In this document: one piece after another, positions 1 to 8,800 of the stretch
Layout of the letters: each line of letters begins with the position of its first letter
Position numbering within the stretch: position 1 is the first letter of the stretch
Origin: Dorea sp.
GTDB lineage: Bacteria > Bacillota_A > Clostridia > Lachnospirales > Lachnospiraceae
Direction: 5' to 3'
NCBI GenBank assembly: GCA_016295505.1
Contig: JAEDLC010000011.1
Location: forward strand, 1-28,580
Length of the DNA stretch: 28,580 bases
Translations under genes and position numbers: made by a program
Notes under the pieces: generated by a model
The model's input: only the letters and a program-made list of their open reading frames with translations
The model's database searches: none
Told to the model about the DNA's origin: nothing

Positions 1-375
1 GGATCTGCAGCAGGAACCACGAAAGACGCTATAGATAAGCTTCGTGCACAGGGAGAAAAAGTCGGAATGATCAAGATTCGTCTGTTCCGGCCGTTCCCGG
101 CTTCCGAGATTGCAGAAGCATTGAAAGGTGTAAAAGCAGTTGCGATCATGGATCGTGCGGAGAGCTATACTAATCAGGGCGGTCCGCTTGGAGCTGATGT
201 GATGGCGGCATTGTTCAGAGCGAGATCTGAAGCGCTGGCAGTGAACTATATTTATGGACTTGGCGGTCGTGACGTGCGCGTAGAAGATATGGAAGCCGTA
301 TATGAAACCCTGAAACAGATCATCGAAGACGGCGATGCAGGAGAGACCTATCGTTATATGGGAATCAGAGAATAG
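1..375 (+). CDS. porA: Pyruvate:ferredoxin oxidoreductase alpha subunit, C-terminal part (5' end outside window)
   Basis: The frame is open from base 1, so this is the last 124 codons of a longer gene; the internal ATG at 67 is not the true start. The residues match the C-terminal domain of PorA: an RPFP segment, 'MDRAESYTNQGGPLG', and 'YGLGGRD' near the end. With PorB and small gamma/delta subunits, this family oxidises pyruvate with CoA to acetyl-CoA and CO2, passing electrons to ferredoxin in the cytoplasm. porB starts 12 bp downstream behind its own ribosome site, so the two are co-transcribed. The gamma/delta genes would be expected upstream of the window. A related 2-oxoacid specificity cannot be excluded from the C-terminus alone, but pyruvate is the best fit. 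Confidence 0.85.
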   Translation, partial: GSAAGTTKDAIDKLRAQGEKVGMIKIRLFRPFPASEIAEALKGVKAVAIMDRAESYTNQGGPLGADVMAALFRARSEALAVNYIYGLGGRDVRVEDMEAVYETLKQIIEDGDAGETYRYMGIRE

Positions 376-387
376 GGGGCGAAGAAG

Positions 388-1326
388 ATGAGTTATAATT
401 TTAAAGAAACGATGAATAAAACGGAGCGTCTTGCTCCCGGGCACAGAATGTGTGCCGGATGCGGCGGTACGATTGCTGTAAGAAATGTACTCAGAGGACT
501 CCACGAGGGAGATAAGGCTGTAATCGGCAATGCAACCGGCTGCCTGGAAGTCTCAACATTTACATATCCTTATACCGCGTGGGAAGACAGCTATATTCAC
601 AATGCATTTGAAAATGCAGGAGCAACATTAAGCGGAGTGGAAGGTGCGTATAAAGTATTAAAAAGAAAAGGAAAACTGGACGAGACATATAAGTTTATTA
701 CATTCGGCGGCGACGGCGGTACTTATGATATTGGTCTGCAGTCTCTGTCAGGAGCTATGGAACGGAATCAGGATATGGTATATGTGTGCTATGACAATGG
801 TGCGTATATGAATACCGGAATTCAGAGATCTTCAGCGACTCCAATGTATGCGGATACAACGACGACTCCGGTTGGAACTGAAAGTAATGGAAAGCCACAG
901 AACAGGAAAGATCTGGCAGCAGTAATTGCCGCGCATGATATTCCATATGTCGCACAGACTACATTTGTGCAGAACTTTAAAGATCTGCATATCAAATCTG
1001 AAAAAGCGATCTATACACCGGGAGCTGCATTTTTGAATATCATGGCTCCATGTCCGAGAGGGTGGAGATACAATACTCCGGATATTATGGAAATCTGTAA
1101 GCTGGGAGTTGAAACCTGTTACTGGCCGCTGTTTGAAGTAGTAGAAGGAAAATGGATCCTGAACTATGAGCCGAAGAAAAAACTTCCGATTGAAGACTTC
1201 TTAAGACCACAGGGCAGATTCAAACATCTGTTTAAAAAGGGAAATGAATATCTTCTGGAAGCATTCCAGAAAGAAGTGGACAGAAGATGGGAAGAACTTC
1301 AATTCAGATGTTCCAGAAATGCATAA
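388..1326 (+). CDS. porB: Pyruvate:ferredoxin oxidoreductase beta subunit
   Basis: This 312-residue protein has the usual PorB length. It carries the thiamine diphosphate and Fe-S features of the family: 'CAGCGG' with Cys22 and Cys25 near the N-terminus, and the ThDP/Mg motif beginning GDGGTYDIG and ending YDNGAYMNTG, followed by 'QRSSATP'. The beta subunit binds ThDP and the proximal [4Fe-4S] cluster and carries out decarboxylation. It follows porA by 12 bp (ribosome site GGGGGCGAAG) and is the last gene of that operon, because a strong promoter for the next gene follows. A complete single-chain enzyme for the same reaction begins at 28276, so the genome has two architectures for pyruvate oxidation. 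Confidence 0.9.
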   Translation: MSYNFKETMNKTERLAPGHRMCAGCGGTIAVRNVLRGLHEGDKAVIGNATGCLEVSTFTYPYTAWEDSYIHNAFENAGATLSGVEGAYKVLKRKGKLDETYKFITFGGDGGTYDIGLQSLSGAMERNQDMVYVCYDNGAYMNTGIQRSSATPMYADTTTTPVGTESNGKPQNRKDLAAVIAAHDIPYVAQTTFVQNFKDLHIKSEKAIYTPGAAFLNIMAPCPRGWRYNTPDIMEICKLGVETCYWPLFEVVEGKWILNYEPKKKLPIEDFLRPQGRFKHLFKKGNEYLLEAFQKEVDRRWEELQFRCSRNA

Positions 1327-1334
1327 AACAAACG

Positions 1335-1363
1335 TTGTAATTTCGTGAAAAAAATACTATAAT
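1335..1363 (+). promoter_or_regulatory. Sigma-A-type promoter of the carbamate kinase-like gene
   Basis: TTGTAA (1335-1340) and a perfect TATAAT (1358-1363) are 17 bp apart, just after the porB stop and about 50 bp before the start at 1413. This separates the kinase from the por operon. Confidence 0.7.
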
Positions 1364-1412
1364 TTTCTTATATTTTATTGAAGACAAACATAGAAAAGCA
1401 GAGGTATAGATT

Positions 1413-2342
1413 ATGAAGAAAAGAGTAGTAGTTGCATTAGGACACCGTGCACTTGGCACAACACTTCCGGAACAGAAAGAAGCGGTAAAGAATACATCAA
1501 GAGTTATCGCGGACCTGATTGAAAAAGGTTATCAGGTGGCGATCACGCACAGCAATGCACCACAGGTGGGAATGATTCATACTGCTATGAATGAATTCGG
1601 AAAGGAACATGAAAATTATACAGCCGCTCCGATGTCAGTTTGCTCTGCTATGAGTCAGGGATATATCGGTTATGACCTTCAGAATGGAATCCGTGAAGAA
1701 CTGATGAACAGAGGTATTTACAGAACGGTCAGTACGATTCTGACGCAGGTGATCGTTGACCCATATGATGAAGCGTTTTATACACCGACAAAGGTACTGG
1801 GACGTTATATGAATGTGGAAGAGGCGAATGCAGAACGGAAAAAGGGCAATTATGTGGTGGAAGAGCCTGGAAAGGGTTATCGCCGTATTGTATCTGCGCC
1901 GAATCCGGTCAGTATTGTTGAGATCGATGCAATCCGGGCACTTCTGGATGCAGATCAGATCGTTGTTGCCTGCGGAGGCGGAGGAATTCCGGTTCTGGAG
2001 CAGGATCATCATCTGAAGGGAGCCGGAGCTGTCATTGAAAAAGATCTGACTGCCGGAAAGATGGCAGAAGAGATAAATGCAGATATGCTGATCATTCTGA
2101 CCAGTGTTGAGAAGGTAAAAATCAATATGGGAAGACCGGAGGAGGAAGAACTCGAGGAGATCAGTGTGGAGCAGGCTAAGGAATATATGGAAGAAGGTCA
2201 CTTTGGCAAGTATAACATGTATCCGAAGTTCAAAGCTTCGGTCGAGTTTATTGAAAAGAGAGAAGGAAGAAGCGCATTGATTACTTCTTTTGATAAACTG
2301 AATGAAGCGTTAAAAGGAAAGACCGGCACAATCATAAAATAG
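1413..2342 (+). CDS. arcC: Carbamate kinase family protein (divergent)
   Basis: The 309-residue length and overall pattern are those of carbamate kinase (amino-acid kinase fold), which interconverts carbamoyl phosphate plus ADP with carbamate plus ATP. Recognisable blocks are 'VVVALG' at the N-terminus, 'VSIVEIDAIRALL', 'VVACGGGGIPV', 'AVIEKDLTAGKMAEEI', 'LTSVEKV' and 'EEGHFG'. Several usually fixed glycine positions differ: GGN is GHR, HGNGPQVG is HSNAPQVG, and SMGPK is NMYPK. I believe related clostridial proteins share part of this pattern, so it may be a subfamily rather than a damaged enzyme. No arcA, arcB or other carbamoyl-transferase gene is nearby, so the pathway is unclear. The start has GAGG about 7 bp upstream. 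Confidence 0.8.
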   Translation: MKKRVVVALGHRALGTTLPEQKEAVKNTSRVIADLIEKGYQVAITHSNAPQVGMIHTAMNEFGKEHENYTAAPMSVCSAMSQGYIGYDLQNGIREELMNRGIYRTVSTILTQVIVDPYDEAFYTPTKVLGRYMNVEEANAERKKGNYVVEEPGKGYRRIVSAPNPVSIVEIDAIRALLDADQIVVACGGGGIPVLEQDHHLKGAGAVIEKDLTAGKMAEEINADMLIILTSVEKVKINMGRPEEEELEEISVEQAKEYMEEGHFGKYNMYPKFKASVEFIEKREGRSALITSFDKLNEALKGKTGTIIK

Positions 2343-2366
2343 AGATTATGATTAAAAACCGGAAAG

Positions 2367-2406
2367 CGGGACATACTATCTGAAAAAGACAAGGAGGAAT
2401 GTCCCG
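2367..2406 (+). promoter_or_regulatory. Hairpin framing the ferredoxin ribosome-binding site
   Basis: CGGGACAT (2367-2374) pairs perfectly with ATGTCCCG (2399-2406). The 24-nt loop contains AAGGAGG, and the 3' arm takes in the G of the GTG start codon. It could modulate initiation; no effect can be proven from sequence. Confidence 0.4.
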
Positions 2407-2591
2407 TGAAAGCAAAAGTGAATGATGGATGTATTTCCTGTGGCGCATGTGTCGCAACCTGTCCGGAAGTATTTCGGTTCAATGATGACGGACTGGCGGA
2501 AGCGTATGCAGATGTATTGCCTGAGGATGAGAATACAGCACAGGAAGCAAGAGATGCATGCCCTGTGGCAGTCATTGATATTGAAGATTAG
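2406..2591 (+). CDS. Small ferredoxin, one [4Fe-4S] cluster
   Basis: A 61-residue acidic protein with C-x2-C-x2-C-x3-CP (Cys9, 12, 15, 19) and a distal 'ACPV' cysteine near residue 52. This is the pattern of monocluster ferredoxins such as those of Desulfovibrio and Bacillus, where Cys9, 12, 15 and the distal Cys would bind the cluster. It is a cytoplasmic electron carrier; the nearby por genes make pyruvate oxidation a plausible electron source, which is inference. The start is GTG, chosen because AAGGAGG (2391-2397) lies 8 bp upstream. That ribosome site sits in the loop of a predicted hairpin (2367-2406). A terminator follows directly. Confidence 0.88.
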   Translation: MKAKVNDGCISCGACVATCPEVFRFNDDGLAEAYADVLPEDENTAQEARDACPVAVIDIED

Positions 2592-2596
2592 GTAAG

Positions 2597-2630
2597 AAGT
2601 ATCCGGAAGGTGAATTCTGGATACTTTTTT
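2597..2630 (+). terminator. Rho-independent terminator after ferredoxin gene
   Basis: AAGTATCC (2597-2604) pairs with GGATACTT (2619-2626), with inner GAA/TTC extension, followed by a run of Ts. It lies 6 bp after the ferredoxin stop. Confidence 0.8.
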
Positions 2631-2673
2631 CATATATTATTATAAAAGCAGGTCTTGAACAGGGGGAATATGT

Positions 2674-2925
2674 ATGCGTCTGTCAGAGCTGGAAGATAAG
2701 GAAGTTATCAATGCATGTGACTGTAAAAGGCTGGGATTTGTAGTGGATCTGATCATAGATGAATGCAAAGGAAATATAGAAGCATTGATCATACCGAAGA
2801 GCGGAAAGTTATGCGGTTTGTTTGGTGAGGGAGCAGAATATGTCATTCCATTCCAGTGCATTAAGAAGATCGGGCCGGATATTATACTTGTAGAGATACA
2901 CGAAGAAAAGAGAAAAGAAAAGTAA
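2674..2925 (+). CDS. ylmC: YlmC/YmxH family PRC-barrel protein (sporulation-associated)
   Basis: An 83-residue protein beginning 'MRLSELEDKEVINACDCKRLGFVVDL', the signature of the YlmC/YmxH family, a single small PRC-barrel domain conserved in endospore-forming Firmicutes. Further matches are 'LIIPKSGK', 'YVIPFQCIKKIGPDIILVE' and the lysine-rich tail. The biochemical role of the family is not established; Bacillus members belong to the sporulation gene set. It has GGGGG 8 bp before the ATG and lies between a terminator and the nrdR promoter, so it is probably a single-gene transcript. Its presence supports a spore-forming ancestry. Confidence 0.85.
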   Translation: MRLSELEDKEVINACDCKRLGFVVDLIIDECKGNIEALIIPKSGKLCGLFGEGAEYVIPFQCIKKIGPDIILVEIHEEKRKEK

Positions 2926-2926
2926 T

Positions 2927-2955
2927 TTGACTTATAAGAGTATTGCAGATATACT
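2927..2955 (+). promoter_or_regulatory. Sigma-A-type promoter of nrdR
   Basis: TTGACT (2927-2932), 17-bp spacer, TATACT (2950-2955), about 47 bp before the nrdR start. Confidence 0.65.
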
Positions 2956-3002
2956 GTATTTATCTAGAAAAATAAGAACATAGACAGAAAGGAACGATCA
3001 AG

Positions 3003-3452
3003 ATGAAGTGCCCATATTGCAGCCATCCGGATACAAGAGTTATCGATTCCCGACCGGCGGAAGATGGAAATTCTATCCGCAGAAGACGTTCGTGTGACGT
3101 TTGTGGAAAGAGGTTTACTACCTATGAAAAGGTTGAAACAATTCCGCTTACTATAATAAAAAAAGATAATACCAGAGAACAGTACGAGCGAAGAAAGATA
3201 GAAAATGGCGTCCTCAGGGCATGTTATAAGCGTCCGGTGGCGACGTCAGATATTCAGAAGACGATTGATCGTATAGAGACGAAAATCTTCAGCCTGGAAG
3301 AAAAAGAAGTTCCCAGCAATGTGATCGGAGAGATTGTGATGGAGGAACTGAAAGGACTGGATGAAGTGGCTTATGTAAGGTTTGCATCTGTATACAGAGA
3401 ATTCAAAGATGTGAATACTTTTATGGATGAGTTGAAAAAAATATTAAAATGA
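3003..3452 (+). CDS. nrdR: Transcriptional repressor NrdR
   Basis: This 149-residue protein matches NrdR from end to end. The N-terminal zinc ribbon has Cys3, Cys6, Cys31 and Cys34 with 'VIDSRPAEDGNSIRRRR' between the pairs. The rest is an ATP-cone domain, including 'VYREFKDV' near the C-terminus. NrdR senses ATP/dATP and represses ribonucleotide reductase genes by binding NrdR boxes. No nrd gene is in the window, so its targets lie elsewhere. It has AGAAAGGA upstream of the ATG and its own promoter, and the first truA begins 25 bp downstream, probably on the same transcript. Confidence 0.95.
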   Translation: MKCPYCSHPDTRVIDSRPAEDGNSIRRRRSCDVCGKRFTTYEKVETIPLTIIKKDNTREQYERRKIENGVLRACYKRPVATSDIQKTIDRIETKIFSLEEKEVPSNVIGEIVMEELKGLDEVAYVRFASVYREFKDVNTFMDELKKILK

Positions 3453-3477
3453 GATACAAAACAGATTAGGTGATGAT

Positions 3478-4212
3478 ATGAGAACGTATAAGTTAACCAT
3501 TTCTTATGATGGAAGCAGATATCAGGGATGGCAGAGACAGGCGACTACCGACAATACCATTCAGTTTATTCTTGAACGGAGTATTGGCAAGCTGGTTGGC
3601 TATCGTGTACATGTTGACGGTTCGGGGCGCACCGATGCCGGTGTTCATGCCCGGGGTCAGGTGGCCAGCGTAAAGCTGTCAAAGCTGTATGATACAAAAG
3701 AACTGAAAGATTCACTGAACAGGTATCTTCCGGAAGATATTCGTATTATTAAAGTGGAGCTTGCAAAGAATGGTTTCCATGCCCGGAAAAGCGCAAAAGG
3801 GAAGAAATATGAATATTATATTGACTGTCGGGAAAAGCCGGATGTGTTCTCAAGAAGATATTGTTATCATTATCCGGAAAAGCTGGATATTGAGGCGATG
3901 AGAGATGCAACAAAGTATCTGATCGGCCCGAAGAATTTTACCAGTTTTACCGATGACAAGGACTGCAAGGATCCGATTCGGAAGATTACGAATATCAAGA
4001 TTGTAAGCAGTGGAGAGAAAGTGCGGATCACCTATTATGGTACTGGATTTTTATACCATATGGTGCGGATATTGACAGGTACTCTTCTGGAGATCGGAAC
4101 CGGAAAAAGAGATGCATCAAAGCTTCCGGTTGTGATAGCTGCTGAAGATCGGAGTCTGGCGGGATTCCTGGCTCCGGCAAGAGGCCTTTTTCTTAGAAAA
4201 GTCTATTATTAA
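3478..4212 (+). CDS. truA: tRNA pseudouridine synthase A (first copy)
   Basis: A 244-residue TruA family enzyme, which converts uridines 38-40 of the tRNA anticodon stem to pseudouridine. The catalytic aspartate is Asp53 in 'GRTDAGVHARG', preceded by 'YDGSRYQGWQRQ'. The C-terminal part has 'NFTSF' and 'GTGFLYHMVRILTGTLLEIG'. Length and motifs are intact, so it should be active. The window holds a second complete truA at 21345 in the canonical ecfA-ecfA-ecfT-truA context, which makes this nrdR-linked gene the likely paralog. It may have a different tRNA target or be redundant. The ribosome site is TAGGTGAT just upstream. Confidence 0.93.
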   Translation: MRTYKLTISYDGSRYQGWQRQATTDNTIQFILERSIGKLVGYRVHVDGSGRTDAGVHARGQVASVKLSKLYDTKELKDSLNRYLPEDIRIIKVELAKNGFHARKSAKGKKYEYYIDCREKPDVFSRRYCYHYPEKLDIEAMRDATKYLIGPKNFTSFTDDKDCKDPIRKITNIKIVSSGEKVRITYYGTGFLYHMVRILTGTLLEIGTGKRDASKLPVVIAAEDRSLAGFLAPARGLFLRKVYY

Positions 4213-4269
4213 AATATAGCATGCGATGAAAGTGGATGTCGCGTTTTATCATATGAGGGAGGACAGAAG

Positions 4270-5022
4270 ATGAAATTTATTTCATGGAATGTGAATGGAA
4301 TTCGTGCATGTGTGCAGAAAGGATTTCTGGATGTGTTCAGAGATCTGGATGCAGACGTGTTCTGTATACAGGAATCTAAGATGCAGGCAGGTCAGTTGGA
4401 ATTAGAACTTCCCGGATACTGTCAGTATTGGAATTATGCGGAGAAAAAAGGATATTCCGGCACGGCAATTTTTACAAAGGTGGAACCATTGTCAGTAGCT
4501 TATGGAATCGGAGTGGAAGAGCATGACAAAGAAGGTCGTGTGATCACTCTGGAATTTGCGGATTATTATTTTGTGACGGTATATACTCCGAACTCACAGA
4601 ATGAGCTGGCAAGGCTTTCTTACAGGATGCAGTGGGAGGATGAATTCCTGAGTTATTTGAAAAAGCTGGAAGAAAAGAAGCCAGTGATATTCTGTGGGGA
4701 TCTGAACGTCGCACATAAAGAAATTGACCTTAAGAATCCAAAGACTAACCGGAAAAATGCCGGATTTACGGATGAGGAACGTGAAAAATTCACGGCACTA
4801 CTTGAAGCTGGATTCATTGATACATTCCGGTATTTTTATCCGGATGTAACAGGAATCTATTCCTGGTGGTCCTACAGATTCAGTGCAAGAGCCAAGAATG
4901 CAGGGTGGCGTATTGATTACTTCTGCGTCTCGGAATGCCTGAAAGACCGCCTGAAAGACGCGAAGATTCTGACGGATGTTATGGGATCAGATCATTGCCC
5001 TGTAGAGCTGGATATCGATTAG
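4270..5022 (+). CDS. xth: Exodeoxyribonuclease III / AP endonuclease
   Basis: This 250-residue protein is a Mg-dependent ExoIII/APE1-type nuclease for base-excision repair, cutting at abasic sites and trimming 3' ends. Visible catalytic elements are Asn7 in 'SWNVNGIRA', Glu35 in 'CIQESKMQ', 'GDLNVAH' for the Asp/Asn pair, 'WRIDYF' near the C-terminus and the closing 'GSDHCPVELDI'. Length is typical. The start has GAGGGAGGA just upstream. The stop (5020-5022) overlaps the stop of the opposite-strand gene, and both lie in the loop of a hairpin at 5010-5030. Confidence 0.95.
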   Translation: MKFISWNVNGIRACVQKGFLDVFRDLDADVFCIQESKMQAGQLELELPGYCQYWNYAEKKGYSGTAIFTKVEPLSVAYGIGVEEHDKEGRVITLEFADYYFVTVYTPNSQNELARLSYRMQWEDEFLSYLKKLEEKKPVIFCGDLNVAHKEIDLKNPKTNRKNAGFTDEEREKFTALLEAGFIDTFRYFYPDVTGIYSWWSYRFSARAKNAGWRIDYFCVSECLKDRLKDAKILTDVMGSDHCPVELDID

Positions 5023-5030
5023 AGATATCC
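5010..5030. other. Hairpin at the overlapping convergent stop codons
   Basis: GGATATC (5010-5016) pairs with GATATCC (5024-5030). The 7-nt loop holds the TAG of the nuclease gene and the TAA of the opposing gene. There is no T-run on either side, so it is not a standard intrinsic terminator. Confidence 0.45.
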
Positions 5031-5753
5031 GCCGTCTACTCCGATGATCTGACCGGTCATATATGCGGGTGCGTTGGCAATATCCCAGATAATCTGTGCG
5101 ATTTCATCCGGAGTTCCATATCTTCCGGCGGGAATTTCTTCTTCCAGAGCCTCCCGCTCTCGGGCGGACAGCTGACGGTTCATATCTGTGTCAATGACTC
5201 CGCAGGCAATGGCGTTTACCTGGATATTGCTTGGAGCAAGCTCTTTGGCAAGTGCCCGTGTGAACCCGTTTACTCCGGATTTGGCAGCAGAGTAGGCGAC
5301 TTCGCAGGAGGCTCCGGAAGTTCCCCACATGGAGGAGATATTGATGATTTTTCCGGATTTCTGCGATACCATCGGAAGGATGGCTTCCCGACAGCAGTAA
5401 AAAACGGAAGACAGATTCGTATGAATGACATGCTCCCATTCTTCGATGCTCATATCGGTCAAAAGCCCGATGTAGGAAATACCGGCGTTGTTTACAAGGA
5501 CATCCAGATGGTCACATTGCTGATAAATCTGTGTATAGATCTGTGCGACATTCTCAGGATTCCCTACATCACCGGGAACCAGTGTGCATGGCACCTGAAA
5601 ACGAGTTTCTATGGTTTCTTTTACATTTTCTAAAGCCTCCAGGGACGAGGCACAATTCAAAAAAGTATGATATCCTTTTGAAGCAAATAATATTGCGGTG
5701 CTTTTTCCGATTCCGCGGGATGCACCTGTAATAAAAACAGTTTTACGATTCAT
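5019..5753 (-). CDS. ymfI: Short-chain dehydrogenase, YmfI-like (possible EF-P 5-aminopentanone reductase)
   Basis: A 244-residue classical SDR. It has the NAD(P)-binding 'TGASRGIG' (Gly10, 14, 16), 'NNAG' near residue 90, Ser140/141 and the catalytic Tyr154-x3-Lys158. The segment 'SSMWGTSGASCEVAYS' resembles Bacillus YmfI, which reduces the 5-aminopentanone group on elongation factor P, more than FabG. FabG (3-oxoacyl-ACP reductase) remains the main alternative. No fatty-acid synthesis genes are adjacent, which argues mildly against FabG. The start is supported by AGGAG about 8 bp upstream. It is transcribed divergently from the RND transporter and convergently with the ExoIII gene. Confidence 0.75.
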   Translation of the reverse strand: MNRKTVFITGASRGIGKSTAILFASKGYHTFLNCASSLEALENVKETIETRFQVPCTLVPGDVGNPENVAQIYTQIYQQCDHLDVLVNNAGISYIGLLTDMSIEEWEHVIHTNLSSVFYCCREAILPMVSQKSGKIINISSMWGTSGASCEVAYSAAKSGVNGFTRALAKELAPSNIQVNAIACGVIDTDMNRQLSAREREALEEEIPAGRYGTPDEIAQIIWDIANAPAYMTGQIIGVDGGYL

Positions 5754-5866
5754 ATCTGACTCCTGATTTTATATATTTTAATTTTGTTTTTCGGAGTTTT
5801 ATTATATAATGAAAGTAATATTCATGTCCAGACGATATGGAAGATAAAAATGAAAGAAGGCATCCA

Positions 5867-8800
5867 ATGTTATCAGGATTTAGTGTGAAGAAACCTTATA
5901 CAGTAGTTGTGGGAGTTGTATTGATTATCATATTAGGTGTTGTGTCATTTACACATATGACGGTTGATCTTCTGCCAAGCATAAACCTTCCGTACGCACT
6001 CGTTATTACAGGATATGTGGGTGCAAGTCCGGAAGAAGTGGAAGAGATTGTTACCAAGCCGGTTGAACAGACAATGGCGACTGTCAGCAATATTAAAACG
6101 GTGCAGTCGATATCCAGCGATAATTCTTCGACGGTGATCCTGGAATTTGATCAGACAGCGAACATGGACTCGGTTACGATAGAGATGAGGGAGAGTCTGG
6201 ATCAGATTAAGGGGTATTGGCCGGAAGAGGTATCGGATCCTATTATCATGAAGCTGAATCCGGATATGATGCCGGTTCTGATTGCGGCAGTCAGTGCCAG
6301 GAGCGATGATGCGGCAGAAACGAGTAAGGTGATTGAAGAAAAGGTTCTTCCGGAGATTGAAAGTGTAGAGGGCGTAGCCTCTGTGACAACGTCCGGGAGT
6401 ATAGAAGAAACAGTTGAAGTTACGTTAAATGAGGAGAATATCAATCAGCTGAGTGATGAGATCCGGGCTGAACTGGAGCGCAGGATCAATGAAGCAAAAG
6501 AAGCCCTGGATGAGGCAAGACAGCAGGTCGAGAACGGAAAAGCAGCACTGGATCTTGGAAAGGAACAGGCTGCATCCGGACTTGCATCGGCAGAATCCCA
6601 GCTGTCGGTGAAAAGCGAGGAGCTGAAACAGGCTCAGCTGGAGATTAACGAGAAGATGGCTGAACTGAATCTTGCAGAATCCCAGGTCAGTCAGCAGCTT
6701 ATGATTATACAGCTTGAACTTACATCACTGAAGTCTGTACAGGAACAGTATCAGAACCTGAAGCAAATGCTGGAACAGGATCTGACGGAGGAACAAAAAG
6801 CACAGATTCAGGAACAGATGGAACAGCTTCGGGTATCACTGGAAGAGCGGGGAATTACTTTTGAGACGCTGGAGGAATCGATACAGAAAGTAGAAGCTCA
6901 GGAACAACAGCTGCAGGATGCGCTTTCGCAGATTGTGGATGGGAAGGAACAACTGTCTGCAATGCAGAAACAGGTGAATGACGGGGCATTGTCTCTTGCG
7001 GAGGCGAGAGGACAGCTTGCCTCTGCTCAATTTACAGCGGCTGTGGGAATTGGAGAAGGAACGGCACAGATCGCGACGGGAGAAGCGGCACTTCAGATGC
7101 AGGAAGCGCAGCTTGAGTCATCACAGGGAGAGGCACTTGCAGGGGCTGACGTTGCGGGAATTTTGAATGCGGATACCATAAAAACGATTCTTGCGGCTAA
7201 TAACTTTCGAATGCCGGCCGGATATGTTTCAGAGGACGGGCTGAATTATCTTGTGCGGGTAGGAGACAAATTCAGGGATATAGATGAATTAAAGAATCTT
7301 ACCATTCTTGATATGGAAGGAATTGATCCGATCCGGTTGTCTGATGTTGCAAGTGTAGAACTTGTGGATAATTCAGATGAAACATATGCGAAGATAAATG
7401 GCGAACCGGGAGTCATGCTGGTGATCCAGAAACAGACCGGTTATTCAACCGGAGATGTCAGTGACAGAGTACTGGATAGATTTGAGAGGATCAAAGAAGA
7501 AAATGAGGAAATACAGACAGTTACACTGATGGATCAGGGAGTCTATATTGACATGGTGGTTCATTCTGTTTTGGAAAATCTGGTGTTTGGTGCCATTCTG
7601 GCAATTTTGATTCTTCTGGTATTTTTAAAGAGTATCCGTATGACTCTGGTGATTGCATGTTCTATTCCAATCAGTATTACGACAGCTCTGGTTGCCATGT
7701 ATTTTTCAGGGGTGACACTGAACGTTATATCATTGTCCGGCCTTGCGCTTGGGGTCGGAATGCTGGTGGATAATTCGATTGTTGTGATCGAAAATATCTA
7801 CCGAATGCGTAATGAAGAGGGGAAAACTGCCAAAGAGGCAGCGGTTCAGGGTGCAAAGCAGGTGAGTGGTGCAATTCTGGCCTCTACACTGACGACGATC
7901 TGTGTATTTCTTCCAATTGTATTTACGGAGGGGATTACAAGGCAGCTGTTTGTGGATATGGGACTTACAATTGCATATTCGCTGTTGGCAAGTCTTCTGG
8001 TGGCACTGACGGTGGTACCGATGATGTCAGCCGGAATGCTGCGTAAAACGAATGCAAAGGAATCCATGGTGTTTACCCGTATCCGGAATGTATATGGACG
8101 TATTCTAACCATATTATTAAACAAAAAGATTCTGGTTCTGATCGGAGCTCTCGCTTTATTTGCAGGCAGCATTGCTCTTGCATATTCAAATGGAACAGAA
8201 TTTATTCCGACAATGGAAAGCACACAGATCAGTATGTCGCTCGAAACAGAAAAAGGAACCAGTCTGGAAGATACTGCAAAAGCGGCTGATCAGGTGATGG
8301 AAAGAGTTGGGAAGATAGAAGATATAGAAGATATTGGCGGACTTGTGTCTTCCTCAGATATGATGGGGACGCAGACGGAGAGTAATAAGATCGAGATCTA
8401 TGCAACGACCAGAGAAAATCCGTCCATGTCGAATGAGGAATTGAAAAATGAGATTGAAAAAGTAACCAAAGATATCAGTGGTGAACTGACAGTGAATATG
8501 TCCAATATGGACATGAGTTCCCTGGGAGCCTCGGGAATCAACATCCAGATCAGAGGAAAGGATCTGGATCAGCTCCAGAAAATAGCAGGAGACGTCAAAC
8601 GTCTTGTAGAAGATGTCAAAGGGACAAAAAATGTATCTGACGGAACAGAAGAAAATACAGAGGAACTTCGGGTGATTGTCGACAAAGACAAAGCGGCTTC
8701 ACAAGGGCTCACCGTTGCTCAGGTATATCAGAGTCTGTACGGAAGGCTTGCGGCATCACGTGTGGCGACAGTACTGTCGACAGATACGGATGATTATGAT

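Noticed and set aside
4213..4269. Terminator between truA and xth
   Set aside because: Only a GCGA/TCGC stem of about 4 bp can be formed; too weak to call.
4935..5633. Plus-strand open frame of 232 codons across the ExoIII end and the YmfI-like gene
   Set aside because: It overlaps two clear genes in other frames and has Gly/Cys/Ser-rich shadow composition.
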